64,000 nt of DNA from Pseudomonas versuta. GTDB lineage: Bacteria; Pseudomonadota; Gammaproteobacteria; Pseudomonadales; Pseudomonadaceae. The position numbers and the translations under genes were made by a program. The notes beneath the pieces were generated by a model. It saw nothing but the letters and a program-made list of their open reading frames with translations. It searched no databases and was not told the origin of the DNA. Location: positions 1,736,001 to 1,800,000 of the forward strand of contig NZ_CP012676.1 of NCBI RefSeq assembly GCF_001294575.1. The letters are read 5' to 3'. Numbering within the stretch: the first letter of the stretch is position 1; each line of letters starts with the position of its first letter. Shown here piece after piece: positions 17,160-25,372 of the stretch.

Positions 17160-17945
17160 ATGGGCCAACTCTCTGGGCTGGACTACAGCGGTAAAGTGGT
17201 GCTGGTCACCGGCGGCACCAAAGGCATCGGTGCAGGCATTGCCCGCAGTTTTCTGGAAGCCGGGGCACAGGTGATCGTGTGCGGCAGGACTGCACCTGAG
17301 GCGCTGCCGCAAGCAGGTAGCGCACAAGCGATTTTCATGGCCTGCGACGTGCGCGATGTGGAGTCGCTTAAAGCCTTGTTTGCAGGCATTGCGGCTGACT
17401 TCGGTCGGCTCGATGTGGTCATCAACAACGCCGGAGGCAGCCCGTCTGCCGATGCCGACAGCGCCTCGCCACGTTTTCACGAAGGCATCATCCGCCTCAA
17501 TCTGATCGCCCCGCTGAATGTCGCGCAACAGGCCAATGTCTTGATGCAACAGCAGGATGGCGGCGGTTGCATTGTGTTCATCGGCAGTATCAGCGCCTTG
17601 CGTGCTTCTCCGGGAACAGCGGCCTATGGCGCCGCCAAGGCCGGGGTGTTGGCGCTGGTGCAATCGCTGGCAGTGGAATGGGCACCCAAGGTGCGGGTAG
17701 TCGCGGTGAGTCCGGGGCTGGTACGTACCGAGCAGGCGCATCTGCATTACGGCGACGAACACGGCATTGCAGCGGTCAGCGCCGGAATTCCCGCAGGGCG
17801 CATGGCGCTGCCCGAAGACATCGGTAATGCCTGCCTGTTTATCGCATCGCCCATGGCGGGATATGCCAGCGGCTGCAATCTGCTGCTGCACGGTGGCGGC
17901 GAACGCCCGACTTTTTTGAGTGCGGCGCAAAGCGCGGCTCACTGA
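17160..17945 (+). CDS. SDR oxidoreductase of the side-chain operon
   Basis: 261-residue classical SDR: TGGTKGIGAGIA cofactor motif, NNAG, catalytic Ser in GSISAL and YGAAK Tyr/Lys pair. A Gly in the NAD-binding turn and Arg after CGR suggest NADP(H) may be used. First gene of the side-chain degradation operon, after a clear AAAAAGGAG ribosome site. It could oxidise a side-chain 3-hydroxyacyl-CoA or a ring hydroxyl; actinobacterial cholesterol clusters carry similar SDRs near chsE/chsH. The substrate is not visible in the sequence. Confidence 0.75.
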   Translation: MGQLSGLDYSGKVVLVTGGTKGIGAGIARSFLEAGAQVIVCGRTAPEALPQAGSAQAIFMACDVRDVESLKALFAGIAADFGRLDVVINNAGGSPSADADSASPRFHEGIIRLNLIAPLNVAQQANVLMQQQDGGGCIVFIGSISALRASPGTAAYGAAKAGVLALVQSLAVEWAPKVRVVAVSPGLVRTEQAHLHYGDEHGIAAVSAGIPAGRMALPEDIGNACLFIASPMAGYASGCNLLLHGGGERPTFLSAAQSAAH

Positions 17946-17999
17946 TCGACCTTCAGCGGCGACCAGTGGGTTGCCGCTCTCAACACGCAGGAGACGAAC

Positions 18000-18989
18000 T
18001 TGGCTGATTCTCAATTGCTAACCGACGTGCGCGCCCTGGTGGGGCGTGAATATGGTCGCGTCTACGCCTGGGACGAAGTCAACGCCCCGATGATCCGCCA
18101 GTGGTGCGAAATCATGGGCGTGGACAACCCGCTGTATACCGACCCGGTATTTGCCGCCAACAGCGTGCAGGACGGGCTGGTGGCGCCGCCTGCAATGCTG
18201 CAGGTGTGGTGCATGGAAGGCTTTCACCTGAACAACTATGCACCGGGCTCGACCACCGAAAATCCGTACGAAGTGCTCAAGCTGATTGAGTCGTATGGCT
18301 ACGGCTCGGTGGTGGCGGTCAACTCCGAACTGACCTTCAACCGTAATCTGCGTCCGGGCGAAAAAGTCTATTACACCACCCGGCTGGAGTCGGTGGGCGA
18401 TGAGAAAACCACAGGCCTGGGCACCGGTTTTTTTGTCACCCTGGTGATGAGCTATTTCGTTGAACACAAAAGCGGTGACGAGGCGGTCGGTGAGTTGCTG
18501 TTCCGGGTATTCAAGTTCCGTCCGGCCAACACTCACACCCCTGAAGCCGCACCGGCAAAAGATCAAGCCAAGCCTGTGGCCAAGCGCCCCAAACCGGGCA
18601 TGAGCGATGACACGCGGTTTTTCTGGGAAGGCTGCGATGCGGGCAAGTTGCTGATCCAGCGCTGCACGCAATGCCAGACCCTGCGCCATCCACCGGCACC
18701 GGTATGCATCGAGTGCCACTCGTTCGACTGGGACAGCGTGCAGGCCAGCGGCCGCGCCAGCCTCTATTCGTTCGTGATCATGCATTACCCCGAAGTTGCG
18801 CCGTTCGACCATCCCAACCCGATCGGCCTGATCGAGCTGGAGGAGGGCGTACGCCTGGTTGCCGGGCTGGCGGGCGTCAAGCGTGAGGACCTGAGCATCG
18901 GCATGCCTTTGCAACTTGAGTTCAAGACCTTCGACGGCGAACTCACGTTGCCGCTGTTCCGGGCACTTTCTTTACCGTCGGCCGAGTAA
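18000..18989 (+). CDS. chsH2: ChsH2-like MaoC-DUF35 fusion subunit
   Basis: 329 residues from TTG 18000, which has AGGAG 7 nt upstream; no in-frame ATG fits better. Residues ~1-180 are a MaoC/hot-dog domain in which the usual hydratase D-x-N-P-x-H-x-D is degenerate (VDNPLYTD: Tyr replaces His), so this half is probably structural. An Ala/Pro/Lys linker follows, then a DUF35 domain with a rubredoxin-like zinc ribbon (CTQC and CIEC) and an OB fold. This is the architecture of ChsH2, which pairs with ChsH1 to hydrate the C3 side-chain enoyl-CoA and docks the aldolase Ltp2 through DUF35. chsH1- and ltp2-like genes lie downstream. Confidence 0.82.
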   Translation: MADSQLLTDVRALVGREYGRVYAWDEVNAPMIRQWCEIMGVDNPLYTDPVFAANSVQDGLVAPPAMLQVWCMEGFHLNNYAPGSTTENPYEVLKLIESYGYGSVVAVNSELTFNRNLRPGEKVYYTTRLESVGDEKTTGLGTGFFVTLVMSYFVEHKSGDEAVGELLFRVFKFRPANTHTPEAAPAKDQAKPVAKRPKPGMSDDTRFFWEGCDAGKLLIQRCTQCQTLRHPPAPVCIECHSFDWDSVQASGRASLYSFVIMHYPEVAPFDHPNPIGLIELEEGVRLVAGLAGVKREDLSIGMPLQLEFKTFDGELTLPLFRALSLPSAE

Positions 18990-18998
18990 GGAGCGAGC

Positions 18999-20132
18999 AT
19001 GGATTTCGAATTCACCGAAGATCAAAACGCTATCGCCGAAATGGCTGGCAGCGTGTTTGCCGATTACTGCACCGATGACCGCCTGCGCCAGTTCGACACC
19101 TGCGGAAATGCCTTTATGGAGCCGCTGTGGCAGCTGTGCACAGAGACCGGGCTGCAGGCTTTGGCCATCCCTGAAACCCATGGTGGCAGCGGGCTGGGCA
19201 TGACCGAGTTGCTGGCCGTGCTCCAAGCGCAGGGCAGGGCGCTGGGGCAGGTGCCGTTGTGGCGCCATCAACTGACGGCCGCGACCCTGGCCGCATGGGC
19301 TGACCCAGTGTTGCAGGGCTGGGCGACAGAAGCGGCTGCAGGCCGCGCCTTGTTGACCCTGGACCTGAGCGGCTTAAGCACTGCCCGTGGCCTGCAATTG
19401 CTGGCCACACCGCACGGTCAGGGCTGGCGACTCGACGGCCGTGTTGCAGCTCTGGCACTGGCAGAGCAGTCACAAGCGGCGTTGTTGCTGGTGAGTGTCG
19501 ACGGTCAACCGCGTCTGGCATTTGTCGAACTCGACGCCGCGCCGATCACCCGTGTCCCGGGCCGCATGACCCACGGTGAAGCGGTTGCTGATTTATCAAT
19601 CGACGGCTTGTTGATCGACGCGCACCAATTGCTCCCGGCTGCCGCCCTGGACTGGCTGGAACCGCGCAGCATTGCGGCCCTGGCGGCCTTGCAACTGGGG
19701 GTCAGCACCGAGCAGATCCGCCGCACCGTGGAGTACGTCACCGAGCGGCGCCAGTTCGAACGCAGCATCGGCAGTTTCCAGGCGGTGCAAATGAGCATGG
19801 CCAACGCGCACATCGCCCTTGAGGCCTTGCGCAGCAACCTGTGGCAGCTGTGCTACCGCCTGGATGCCGGTTTGCCCGCGCCGTCCGAAGCGCTGGCCAC
19901 TGCTTGGCATGCCTGCGAAGCCGGGCATCTGATCGGGCACAACGCCCAGCACGTACACGGCGGCATTGGCGTCGATCTGACGTACCCGATGCATCGCTTT
20001 CTCTACTGGAGCCGCGCTTTGGGCTGTGCCCTGGGTGGATCGGCAGCAAGCCTGGAACGCCTCGGCGACTGGCTGAGCCATAACGACAAGCTGGGATGGA
20101 AATATGACCTTGCAGAACACCAAGCGCTTTGA
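18999..20132 (+). CDS. Acyl-CoA dehydrogenase, non-catalytic partner subunit
   Basis: 377 residues after AAGGAG. N-terminal helical domain starts MDFEFTEDQNAIAEMAG; the C-terminal helical domain has ERRQFERSIGSFQAVQ and HVHGGIGVDLTYPMHR, typical FAD contacts. There is no Glu-bearing LxHER helix as in the partner. Steroid acyl-CoA dehydrogenases are alpha2beta2 heteromers in which only one subunit carries the catalytic Glu. This is probably the second subunit paired with the 21727 gene (ChsE1/ChsE2-like), acting on the short side chain. Its end overlaps the next gene by 29 nt. Confidence 0.8.
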   Translation: MDFEFTEDQNAIAEMAGSVFADYCTDDRLRQFDTCGNAFMEPLWQLCTETGLQALAIPETHGGSGLGMTELLAVLQAQGRALGQVPLWRHQLTAATLAAWADPVLQGWATEAAAGRALLTLDLSGLSTARGLQLLATPHGQGWRLDGRVAALALAEQSQAALLLVSVDGQPRLAFVELDAAPITRVPGRMTHGEAVADLSIDGLLIDAHQLLPAAALDWLEPRSIAALAALQLGVSTEQIRRTVEYVTERRQFERSIGSFQAVQMSMANAHIALEALRSNLWQLCYRLDAGLPAPSEALATAWHACEAGHLIGHNAQHVHGGIGVDLTYPMHRFLYWSRALGCALGGSAASLERLGDWLSHNDKLGWKYDLAEHQAL

Positions 20133-20523
20133 CGATGTGCGCCCCGGCGAAACCCTGCCGGAACTGGCGATCCCGATCACCGTGGGCCTGGTTACCGGCG
20201 GCGCCATCGCCACCCGTGACTACTTCCCGGGCCACCACGATTTGAATGCTGCCAAGGCCCTCGGCTCGCCGCACATTTTTATGAACATCCTTACCACCAA
20301 CGGTCTGGTGCAGCGTTATGTCGAACAGTGGTCCGGCCCCGAGGCGCGTTTCACCTCGCTGAAGATCAAGCTTGGCGCACCGAATTATCCCGGTGACAGC
20401 ATGACCTTCAACGGCGCGGTGACCGCGCTGGATGCTGCCACCCGCACGGTGGAAATAACCCTTGGCGGCAAAAATTCGATGGGCAACCACGTGACCGGTA
20501 CGGTCACGCTGGTTCTGCCCTGA
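20104..20523 (+). CDS. chsH1: ChsH1-like MaoC hydratase subunit
   Basis: 139-residue single hot-dog protein. The segment ATRDYFPGHHDLNAAKALG supplies an Asp and His in the place of the MaoC hydratase motif, so this is the likely catalytic half of a heteromeric hydratase with the 18000 product. The family hydrates the 17(20)-enoyl-CoA side chain before aldol cleavage. The gene starts inside the previous coding region and is followed by the aldolase with an 18-nt gap, matching the chsH-ltp2 linkage of actinobacteria. Confidence 0.8.
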   Translation: MTLQNTKRFDDVRPGETLPELAIPITVGLVTGGAIATRDYFPGHHDLNAAKALGSPHIFMNILTTNGLVQRYVEQWSGPEARFTSLKIKLGAPNYPGDSMTFNGAVTALDAATRTVEITLGGKNSMGNHVTGTVTLVLP

Positions 20524-20541
20524 TAGCGGGAGACAGCACAC

Positions 20542-21717
20542 ATGACGCAATCGTCCCTTTCCGGTAGCGCCGCCATTGTTGGCCTGGGTGCGACCGAATT
20601 CTCGAAAAATTCCGGGCGCACCGAACTGCGCCTGGCCCTCGAAGCGACTCTGGCCGCCCTTAAAGATGCCGGTATCGACCCCTCCGAGGTTGAAGGCTTC
20701 AGCTCGTACTCGGTGGATAAAGTCCCGGAATACGAAATCGCCCGCCTGCTGGGTTGCAAGGACGTCAAGTTCTTCTCCCAGGTGCCCCACGGCGGCGGTG
20801 CCGCCTGTGCGCCGATCATGCATGCGGCCATGGCCGTGGCCACAGGTGTGGCCAAGGTCGTGGTGGTGTATCGCGCCATGAACGAGCGTTCGTGGTATCG
20901 CTTCGGCAGCGGCAGCTATGGTTTCGCCTCGACGCCGATCTTCGAAAACGTCAACTACGGCTGGTACATGCCCCACGGCCTGCACACCCCGGCGTCATGG
21001 GTGGGCATGTTCGCCCAGCGCTACATGCACACCTACGGCGCCACCTCCGAAGACTTCGGTCGCGTTGCGGTGGCGGTGCGTGATTTTGCCGCGACCAACC
21101 CGGCCGCGTTCTTTTACGGCAAGCCAATCACCCTTGAAGAACACCAGGCTTCGCGCTGGATCTGTGAGCCGCTGCATTTGCTCGACTGCTGCCAGGAATC
21201 CGACGGCGCCGTGGCCATGGTGATCACCTCTGCCGAGCGGGCCAAAGACCTGCGCCAGAAGCCGGTGACGATCAAGGCCGGTTCGCAGGGGATTACTTCG
21301 GGCCAGCAAATCATGACTTCGTTCTACCGCGACGACATTACCGGTCTGCCGGAAATGGGCGTGGTGGCCAAAGAGTTGTATCGCCAGTCGGGGCTAGGCC
21401 CGGAGGCACTGCAAACGGCGGTTATTTACGACCACTTCACGCCGTTTGTACTGCCTCAGCTCGAAGAGTTCGGCCTGTGCGAACGCGGCGAAGCCAAGGA
21501 ATTCATTCGTGCCGGTCACCACGCCCGTGGCGGTAAATTTCCGATCAACACCCACGGCGGACAATTGGGCGAGGCCTACATCCACGGCATGAACGGCGTG
21601 GCTGAAGCGGTGCGCCAGGTGCGCGGCACTGCGGTCAACCAGGTCGACAGCGTAGAAAACGTGCTGGTGACCGCCGGTACCGGCGTGCCCACCAGCGGCC
21701 TGATTCTCGGCGTCTAA
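20542..21717 (+). CDS. ltp2: Ltp2-like steroid side-chain aldolase (thiolase fold)
   Basis: 391 residues of the SCP-x thiolase family. Seen: AAIVGLGATEFSKNSG at the start, AVIYDHFTPFVLPQLEEFG and NTHGGQLGEAYIHGMNG near the C-terminus. Ltp2-type members have no acyl-transfer Cys and carry out a retro-aldol cleavage that releases propionyl-CoA, or acetyl-CoA in related proteobacterial enzymes, from the side chain; they need a DUF35 partner. Here QVPHGGGAACAPIMHAA occupies the nucleophile region. Direct linkage to chsH1/chsH2-like genes supports aldolase rather than thiolase activity. Confidence 0.8.
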   Translation: MTQSSLSGSAAIVGLGATEFSKNSGRTELRLALEATLAALKDAGIDPSEVEGFSSYSVDKVPEYEIARLLGCKDVKFFSQVPHGGGAACAPIMHAAMAVATGVAKVVVVYRAMNERSWYRFGSGSYGFASTPIFENVNYGWYMPHGLHTPASWVGMFAQRYMHTYGATSEDFGRVAVAVRDFAATNPAAFFYGKPITLEEHQASRWICEPLHLLDCCQESDGAVAMVITSAERAKDLRQKPVTIKAGSQGITSGQQIMTSFYRDDITGLPEMGVVAKELYRQSGLGPEALQTAVIYDHFTPFVLPQLEEFGLCERGEAKEFIRAGHHARGGKFPINTHGGQLGEAYIHGMNGVAEAVRQVRGTAVNQVDSVENVLVTAGTGVPTSGLILGV

Positions 21718-21726
21718 GGAGCTCAC

Positions 21727-22896
21727 ATGTTCGTCGACCTCACACCTGAACAACACGCCCTGCGCCACAAGGTGCGGGACTATTTCCAGAACCTGATGAC
21801 CCCGCAGCTGCGAGAACAACTGCGCGGCAAAGAGGGCGGCGAGCTGTACCGCGACACCATCCGCCAGATGGGCCGTGACGGCTGGCTGGCCGTGGGCTGG
21901 CCCAAGGAACATGGCGGGCAGGGCTACGGCCCTACCGAGCAATTCATCTTCTTTGAGGAAGCCAATATTGCCGGTGCGCCGCTGCCGTTTGTGACCATCA
22001 GCACGGTGGGGCCTGCGTTGATGGCCTATGGCACCGAGCTGCAAAAAGCCAGGTTCCTGCCGGGCATCGCGGCAGGCGAAATCATTTTCGCCATCGGTTA
22101 CTCCGAGCCGGATGCCGGCAGCGACCTGGCGGTGCTCAAAACCACTGCCCGGCCCGAGGGCGATGATTTTGTGGTCAATGGCACCAAGCTCTGGACCTCG
22201 GGTGCCGAGTCGGCCGATTACATCTGGCTGGCGGCCCGTACCGACCCTGAGCGACCACGGCACAAGGGCATATCGATCCTGATTCTGGAGACTGCGGCTG
22301 AAGGTTTTACCACCACGGTGATTCCGACCACCAGCAACCCGACTGCAGCCACTTACTACGACAACGTGCGGGTGCCCCGGGACATGCTGGTGGGCGAGTT
22401 GCATGGGGGCTGGAAGTTGATTACGGCGCAGCTCAACCATGAACGGCTGGGTCTGGGGGCATGGTCCGACAAAGTGGTGGGGCTGTTTCGCCGGGTCTTC
22501 ATGTGGGCCCGCGAGGCTGATGAGCAGGGGGTTCGTGCCACTGACAAAGCCTGGGTGCGTGCCGGTCTGGCGCAATGTTATGCCCGGCTTGAAGCCATGC
22601 GCCTGATCAACCTGCGCATTGCCGCCGATCTGGAGCGTGAGCGCATGGACGTGGCGCTGGCATCGACCACCAAGGTCTACGGCTCGGAATCGGCGATCGA
22701 GATCCTGCGCCTGCTGAGCAATATCGTCGGGGCCAATGGCCTGATCCGCGGCGGCTCGGCGGCTTCGTTGCTGCAAGGCGAACTGGAGTACGAAGTCCGT
22801 GCCTCGGTAACCCTGACCTTTGGCGGCGGCACCAACGAAATCCAGCGCGAGCTGATTGCCCAGTTCGGTATGGGCATGCCGCGTACCCAACGCTGA
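21727..22896 (+). CDS. Acyl-CoA dehydrogenase, catalytic subunit (ChsE-like)
   Basis: 389 residues, ATG after AAGGAG. YSEPDAGSDLA and WTSGAESADYIW are acyl-CoA dehydrogenase core motifs. The standard C-terminal catalytic Glu position is Gly (FGGGTNEIQRE), but Glu249 in QLNHERLG fits the alternative helix position used in steroid heteromeric dehydrogenases (FadE26/FadE29 type). It is therefore probably the active subunit with the 18999 product. The partners are separated by the hydratase and aldolase genes, so the operon encodes one full beta-oxidation/aldol cycle. Confidence 0.82.
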   Translation: MFVDLTPEQHALRHKVRDYFQNLMTPQLREQLRGKEGGELYRDTIRQMGRDGWLAVGWPKEHGGQGYGPTEQFIFFEEANIAGAPLPFVTISTVGPALMAYGTELQKARFLPGIAAGEIIFAIGYSEPDAGSDLAVLKTTARPEGDDFVVNGTKLWTSGAESADYIWLAARTDPERPRHKGISILILETAAEGFTTTVIPTTSNPTAATYYDNVRVPRDMLVGELHGGWKLITAQLNHERLGLGAWSDKVVGLFRRVFMWAREADEQGVRATDKAWVRAGLAQCYARLEAMRLINLRIAADLERERMDVALASTTKVYGSESAIEILRLLSNIVGANGLIRGGSAASLLQGELEYEVRASVTLTFGGGTNEIQRELIAQFGMGMPRTQR

Positions 22897-22912
22897 GACC
22901 CATCACCAAACC

Positions 22913-22965
22913 GCAGGAGCGAGCTCTTCTCGACAAATAGCTCGCGAGCAAGCTCGCTCCAACAG
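22913..22965. repeat. REP-like palindrome (GGAGCGAGCT family), degenerate
   Basis: GGAGCGAGCT and its complement AGCTCGCTCC flank a less regular centre containing AGCTCGCGAGC. It is a degraded member of the family seen intact at 44000, 48784, 50067 and 57375. It separates the two acyl-CoA dehydrogenase pairs and could change message stability between them. Confidence 0.65.
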
Positions 22966-23003
22966 GTGGTGTGTTAGCAGGCGACCATTTACAGGTGAAA
23001 CAC

Positions 23004-24194
23004 ATGAACGCCATTGATCAGTTCAGAGAGCAAACCCGCAGTTGGCTTGAGGCCAACTGTCCGCCGTCGCAGCGCAAAGCCATTCCTGAAGGCGAGCTGG
23101 TGTGGGGCGGTAACCATGTCGAGTTTCCAAGTGCCGATGCACAACTGTGGTTCGAACGCATGCGTGACAAGGGCTGGTTTTGCCCGGACTGGCCGCAGGC
23201 GTATGGCGGTGCAGGCCTGAGCGATGAATACAACGCGGTCCTCGAAAGCGAACTGCGCCGGCTTAAATGCCGCCCGCCGCAAATCAACCTGGGTATCTGG
23301 ATGCTCGGCCCGGTCTTGCTGGAGTTCGGTACTGAAGAGCAGAAGAAAAACCTGCTGACCCCGATGACGCGCGGCGAAGTGCGCTGGTGCCAGGGGTTTT
23401 CCGAGCCCAACGCCGGTTCGGACCTGGCGAGCCTGAAAACCTCGGCCCGCGATGCCGGTGATCACTTCGTGGTCGATGGCAGCAAGATCTGGACCTCCTA
23501 TGGCGACAAGTCGGACTGGATGTATGCCTTGGTGCGTACAGACCTTACGAGTAGCAAACATGCGGGTATCAGCCTGATCGTGCTCGATATGAAAAGCCCC
23601 GGCGTCAGCGTTGCGCCGATTGATTTGATCAGTGGCAAGTCGGCGTTCTGCCAGGTGTTTTTCGACGCCGTCAAAGTGCCTAAAAGCCAGCTTATTGGGC
23701 CGTTGCACGGCGGCTGGAACCTGGCCAAGCGTTTGTTGCAACACGAACGCAAGGCCATGTCCAAATTCGGGGAGTTCAGCCTGCCGTCGCATTTCCATTT
23801 GCTGCCACTGGTCAACGAGTACTTGCCCGAGCCTGCCGGCCAGAGCGAGCGGGCTCTGACGGCCCGCGCCGTGGCCTGCGCCATGAACGAACAAAGTTAC
23901 AACCTGACCGTCCAGCGCATGGGCCAGGAGGCTCGCGCAGGGCAGGACGTCAGCGGGGTGATGTCGATCATGAAACTGGTGCACACCGAGCAGGAGCGCG
24001 ACAAGTTCGAAGTGTTGCTGGACGTGATGGGGTATCACGCACTGGGGTGGGACAAGGAGGCTTTCGGCCCCCAGGAGCAGGCCATTACCCGCGGATGGTT
24101 AAACAGCTTTGCCCTGACCATTTCCGGCGGCGCGTCGGAAATCCAGCTCAATGTCATTGCCAAGCGGGTCCTTGGCCTGCCTGACGTGAAGTAA
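23004..24194 (+). CDS. Acyl-CoA dehydrogenase, catalytic subunit of second pair
   Basis: 396 residues from ATG 23004, with AGGTG upstream; the open frame extends 33 nt further without a ribosome site. Core motifs are FSEPNAGSDLASL and WTSYGDKSDWMY. The C-terminal position of the usual catalytic Glu is Gly (ISGGASEIQLN), while Glu248 in LLQHERKAM matches the alternative catalytic position. The large N-terminal part (WLEANCPPSQRK) resembles the FadE26/ChsE4 subunit. With the next gene it forms a second alpha2beta2 enzyme, plausibly for the first, longer side-chain substrate. Confidence 0.82.
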   Translation: MNAIDQFREQTRSWLEANCPPSQRKAIPEGELVWGGNHVEFPSADAQLWFERMRDKGWFCPDWPQAYGGAGLSDEYNAVLESELRRLKCRPPQINLGIWMLGPVLLEFGTEEQKKNLLTPMTRGEVRWCQGFSEPNAGSDLASLKTSARDAGDHFVVDGSKIWTSYGDKSDWMYALVRTDLTSSKHAGISLIVLDMKSPGVSVAPIDLISGKSAFCQVFFDAVKVPKSQLIGPLHGGWNLAKRLLQHERKAMSKFGEFSLPSHFHLLPLVNEYLPEPAGQSERALTARAVACAMNEQSYNLTVQRMGQEARAGQDVSGVMSIMKLVHTEQERDKFEVLLDVMGYHALGWDKEAFGPQEQAITRGWLNSFALTISGGASEIQLNVIAKRVLGLPDVK

Positions 24195-24204
24195 GGAACT
24201 GACC

Positions 24205-25344
24205 ATGAACCTGGTTTATAGCGAAGATCACCGGCTGTTGGCCGACAGCGCCCGAGAGTTTCTGGCCGCGCGCAGCCCTGTCTCGCGTCAGCGCGAGCTG
24301 CGTGACAAGGGCAGCGCCACAGGGTTTGACCTGCAACTGTGGCAGGACGCCGTGGCGTTGGGCTGGAGCGCAATTCCATTCCCGGAAAATCTCGGCGGGC
24401 TGGATTTCGGTTGCATGGGGCTGGGACCGATTTTTGAATCCATCGGCAGCAACCTCAGCGCTTCGCCGCTGCTCTCGAGTGTTGTGCTCAGCGGCTCGTT
24501 GCTGCATCTGCAGGGCAACCCGCAGCAGCAGGATTACTGGTTGTCGGCGGCTATCAGTGGCGAGCGCCGCCTGGCTCTGGCGCTGGACGAGCGGGCCCGG
24601 CACAACCCGGCGCAGGTGGCGTTGCAAGCGGTGCCGAATGCCGATGGCTACAGCTTGAGCGGCGATAAATTCTGCGTGATCGACGGGGTGGGTGCTGATG
24701 CCTACCTGGTGGTTGCACGCGTGCCGGAGGCGGGGATCAGCCTGTTTCTGGTACCGGCCGATGCGCCGGGGCTGAGCGTCAAGGCACTGCCACTGATTGA
24801 CTCGCGCAACCATGCGCAACTGCAACTCAGGCAGGTACAGGTCGGGCATGACGCCCTGCTGGGAGAGGCCGGATCGGCCACTGGCGCACTGAACATTGCA
24901 CTGGATCGCGCACGCGTGTGCCTGGCGGCGGAAATGCTGGGCATGGCCGAAAAACTGTTCGCCATGACCCTCGACTACCTCAAGACCCGGGTTCAGTTCG
25001 ATGTGGCGATTGGCTCCTTTCAATCGTTGCAGCACCGCTCGGCTCAGCTTTACGTGCAGTTGCAGCTGGCGCGCAGTGCGGTCATGGCAGGGCTTGCGGC
25101 GCTGGACGATACAGGCCTGAGCGATGTCGAGCGTCAACGCCTTGCCAGCCTGGCGAAGTGGAAAGCCGGGTTGATGGCACTCAATGTCGCCAATGAAGCG
25201 GTGCAAATGCACGGCGGGATTGGCGTAACCGATGAGCTGGATGTGGGGCTGTTTCTTAAACGTATTCGGGTAGCCCAGGCGAGTCTGGGGGATGCCGATT
25301 TTCACTGCGAGCGTTACGCAGATCTGATGCCCGCGCACGCCTAG
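24205..25344 (+). CDS. Acyl-CoA dehydrogenase, partner subunit of second pair
   Basis: 379 residues starting 10 nt after the previous stop with AAGGAA. It begins MNLVYSEDHRLLADSAREFL. The C-terminal domain has TRVQFDVAIGSFQSLQHRSAQ and MHGGIGVTDELDVGLFLKR. No Glu is visible at either known catalytic position, consistent with a FadE27/ChsE5-like non-catalytic subunit that supplies FAD contacts. It is probably obligately paired with the 23004 product. Confidence 0.8.
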   Translation: MNLVYSEDHRLLADSAREFLAARSPVSRQRELRDKGSATGFDLQLWQDAVALGWSAIPFPENLGGLDFGCMGLGPIFESIGSNLSASPLLSSVVLSGSLLHLQGNPQQQDYWLSAAISGERRLALALDERARHNPAQVALQAVPNADGYSLSGDKFCVIDGVGADAYLVVARVPEAGISLFLVPADAPGLSVKALPLIDSRNHAQLQLRQVQVGHDALLGEAGSATGALNIALDRARVCLAAEMLGMAEKLFAMTLDYLKTRVQFDVAIGSFQSLQHRSAQLYVQLQLARSAVMAGLAALDDTGLSDVERQRLASLAKWKAGLMALNVANEAVQMHGGIGVTDELDVGLFLKRIRVAQASLGDADFHCERYADLMPAHA

Positions 25345-25372
25345 GCCAATTGCCAGTCAGGAGAATAATAAG

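Noticed and set aside
21394..22890. 498-codon open frame on the - strand
   Set aside because: Antisense to the thiolase and acyl-CoA dehydrogenase genes; His/Gln/Arg-rich composition typical of shadow translation.
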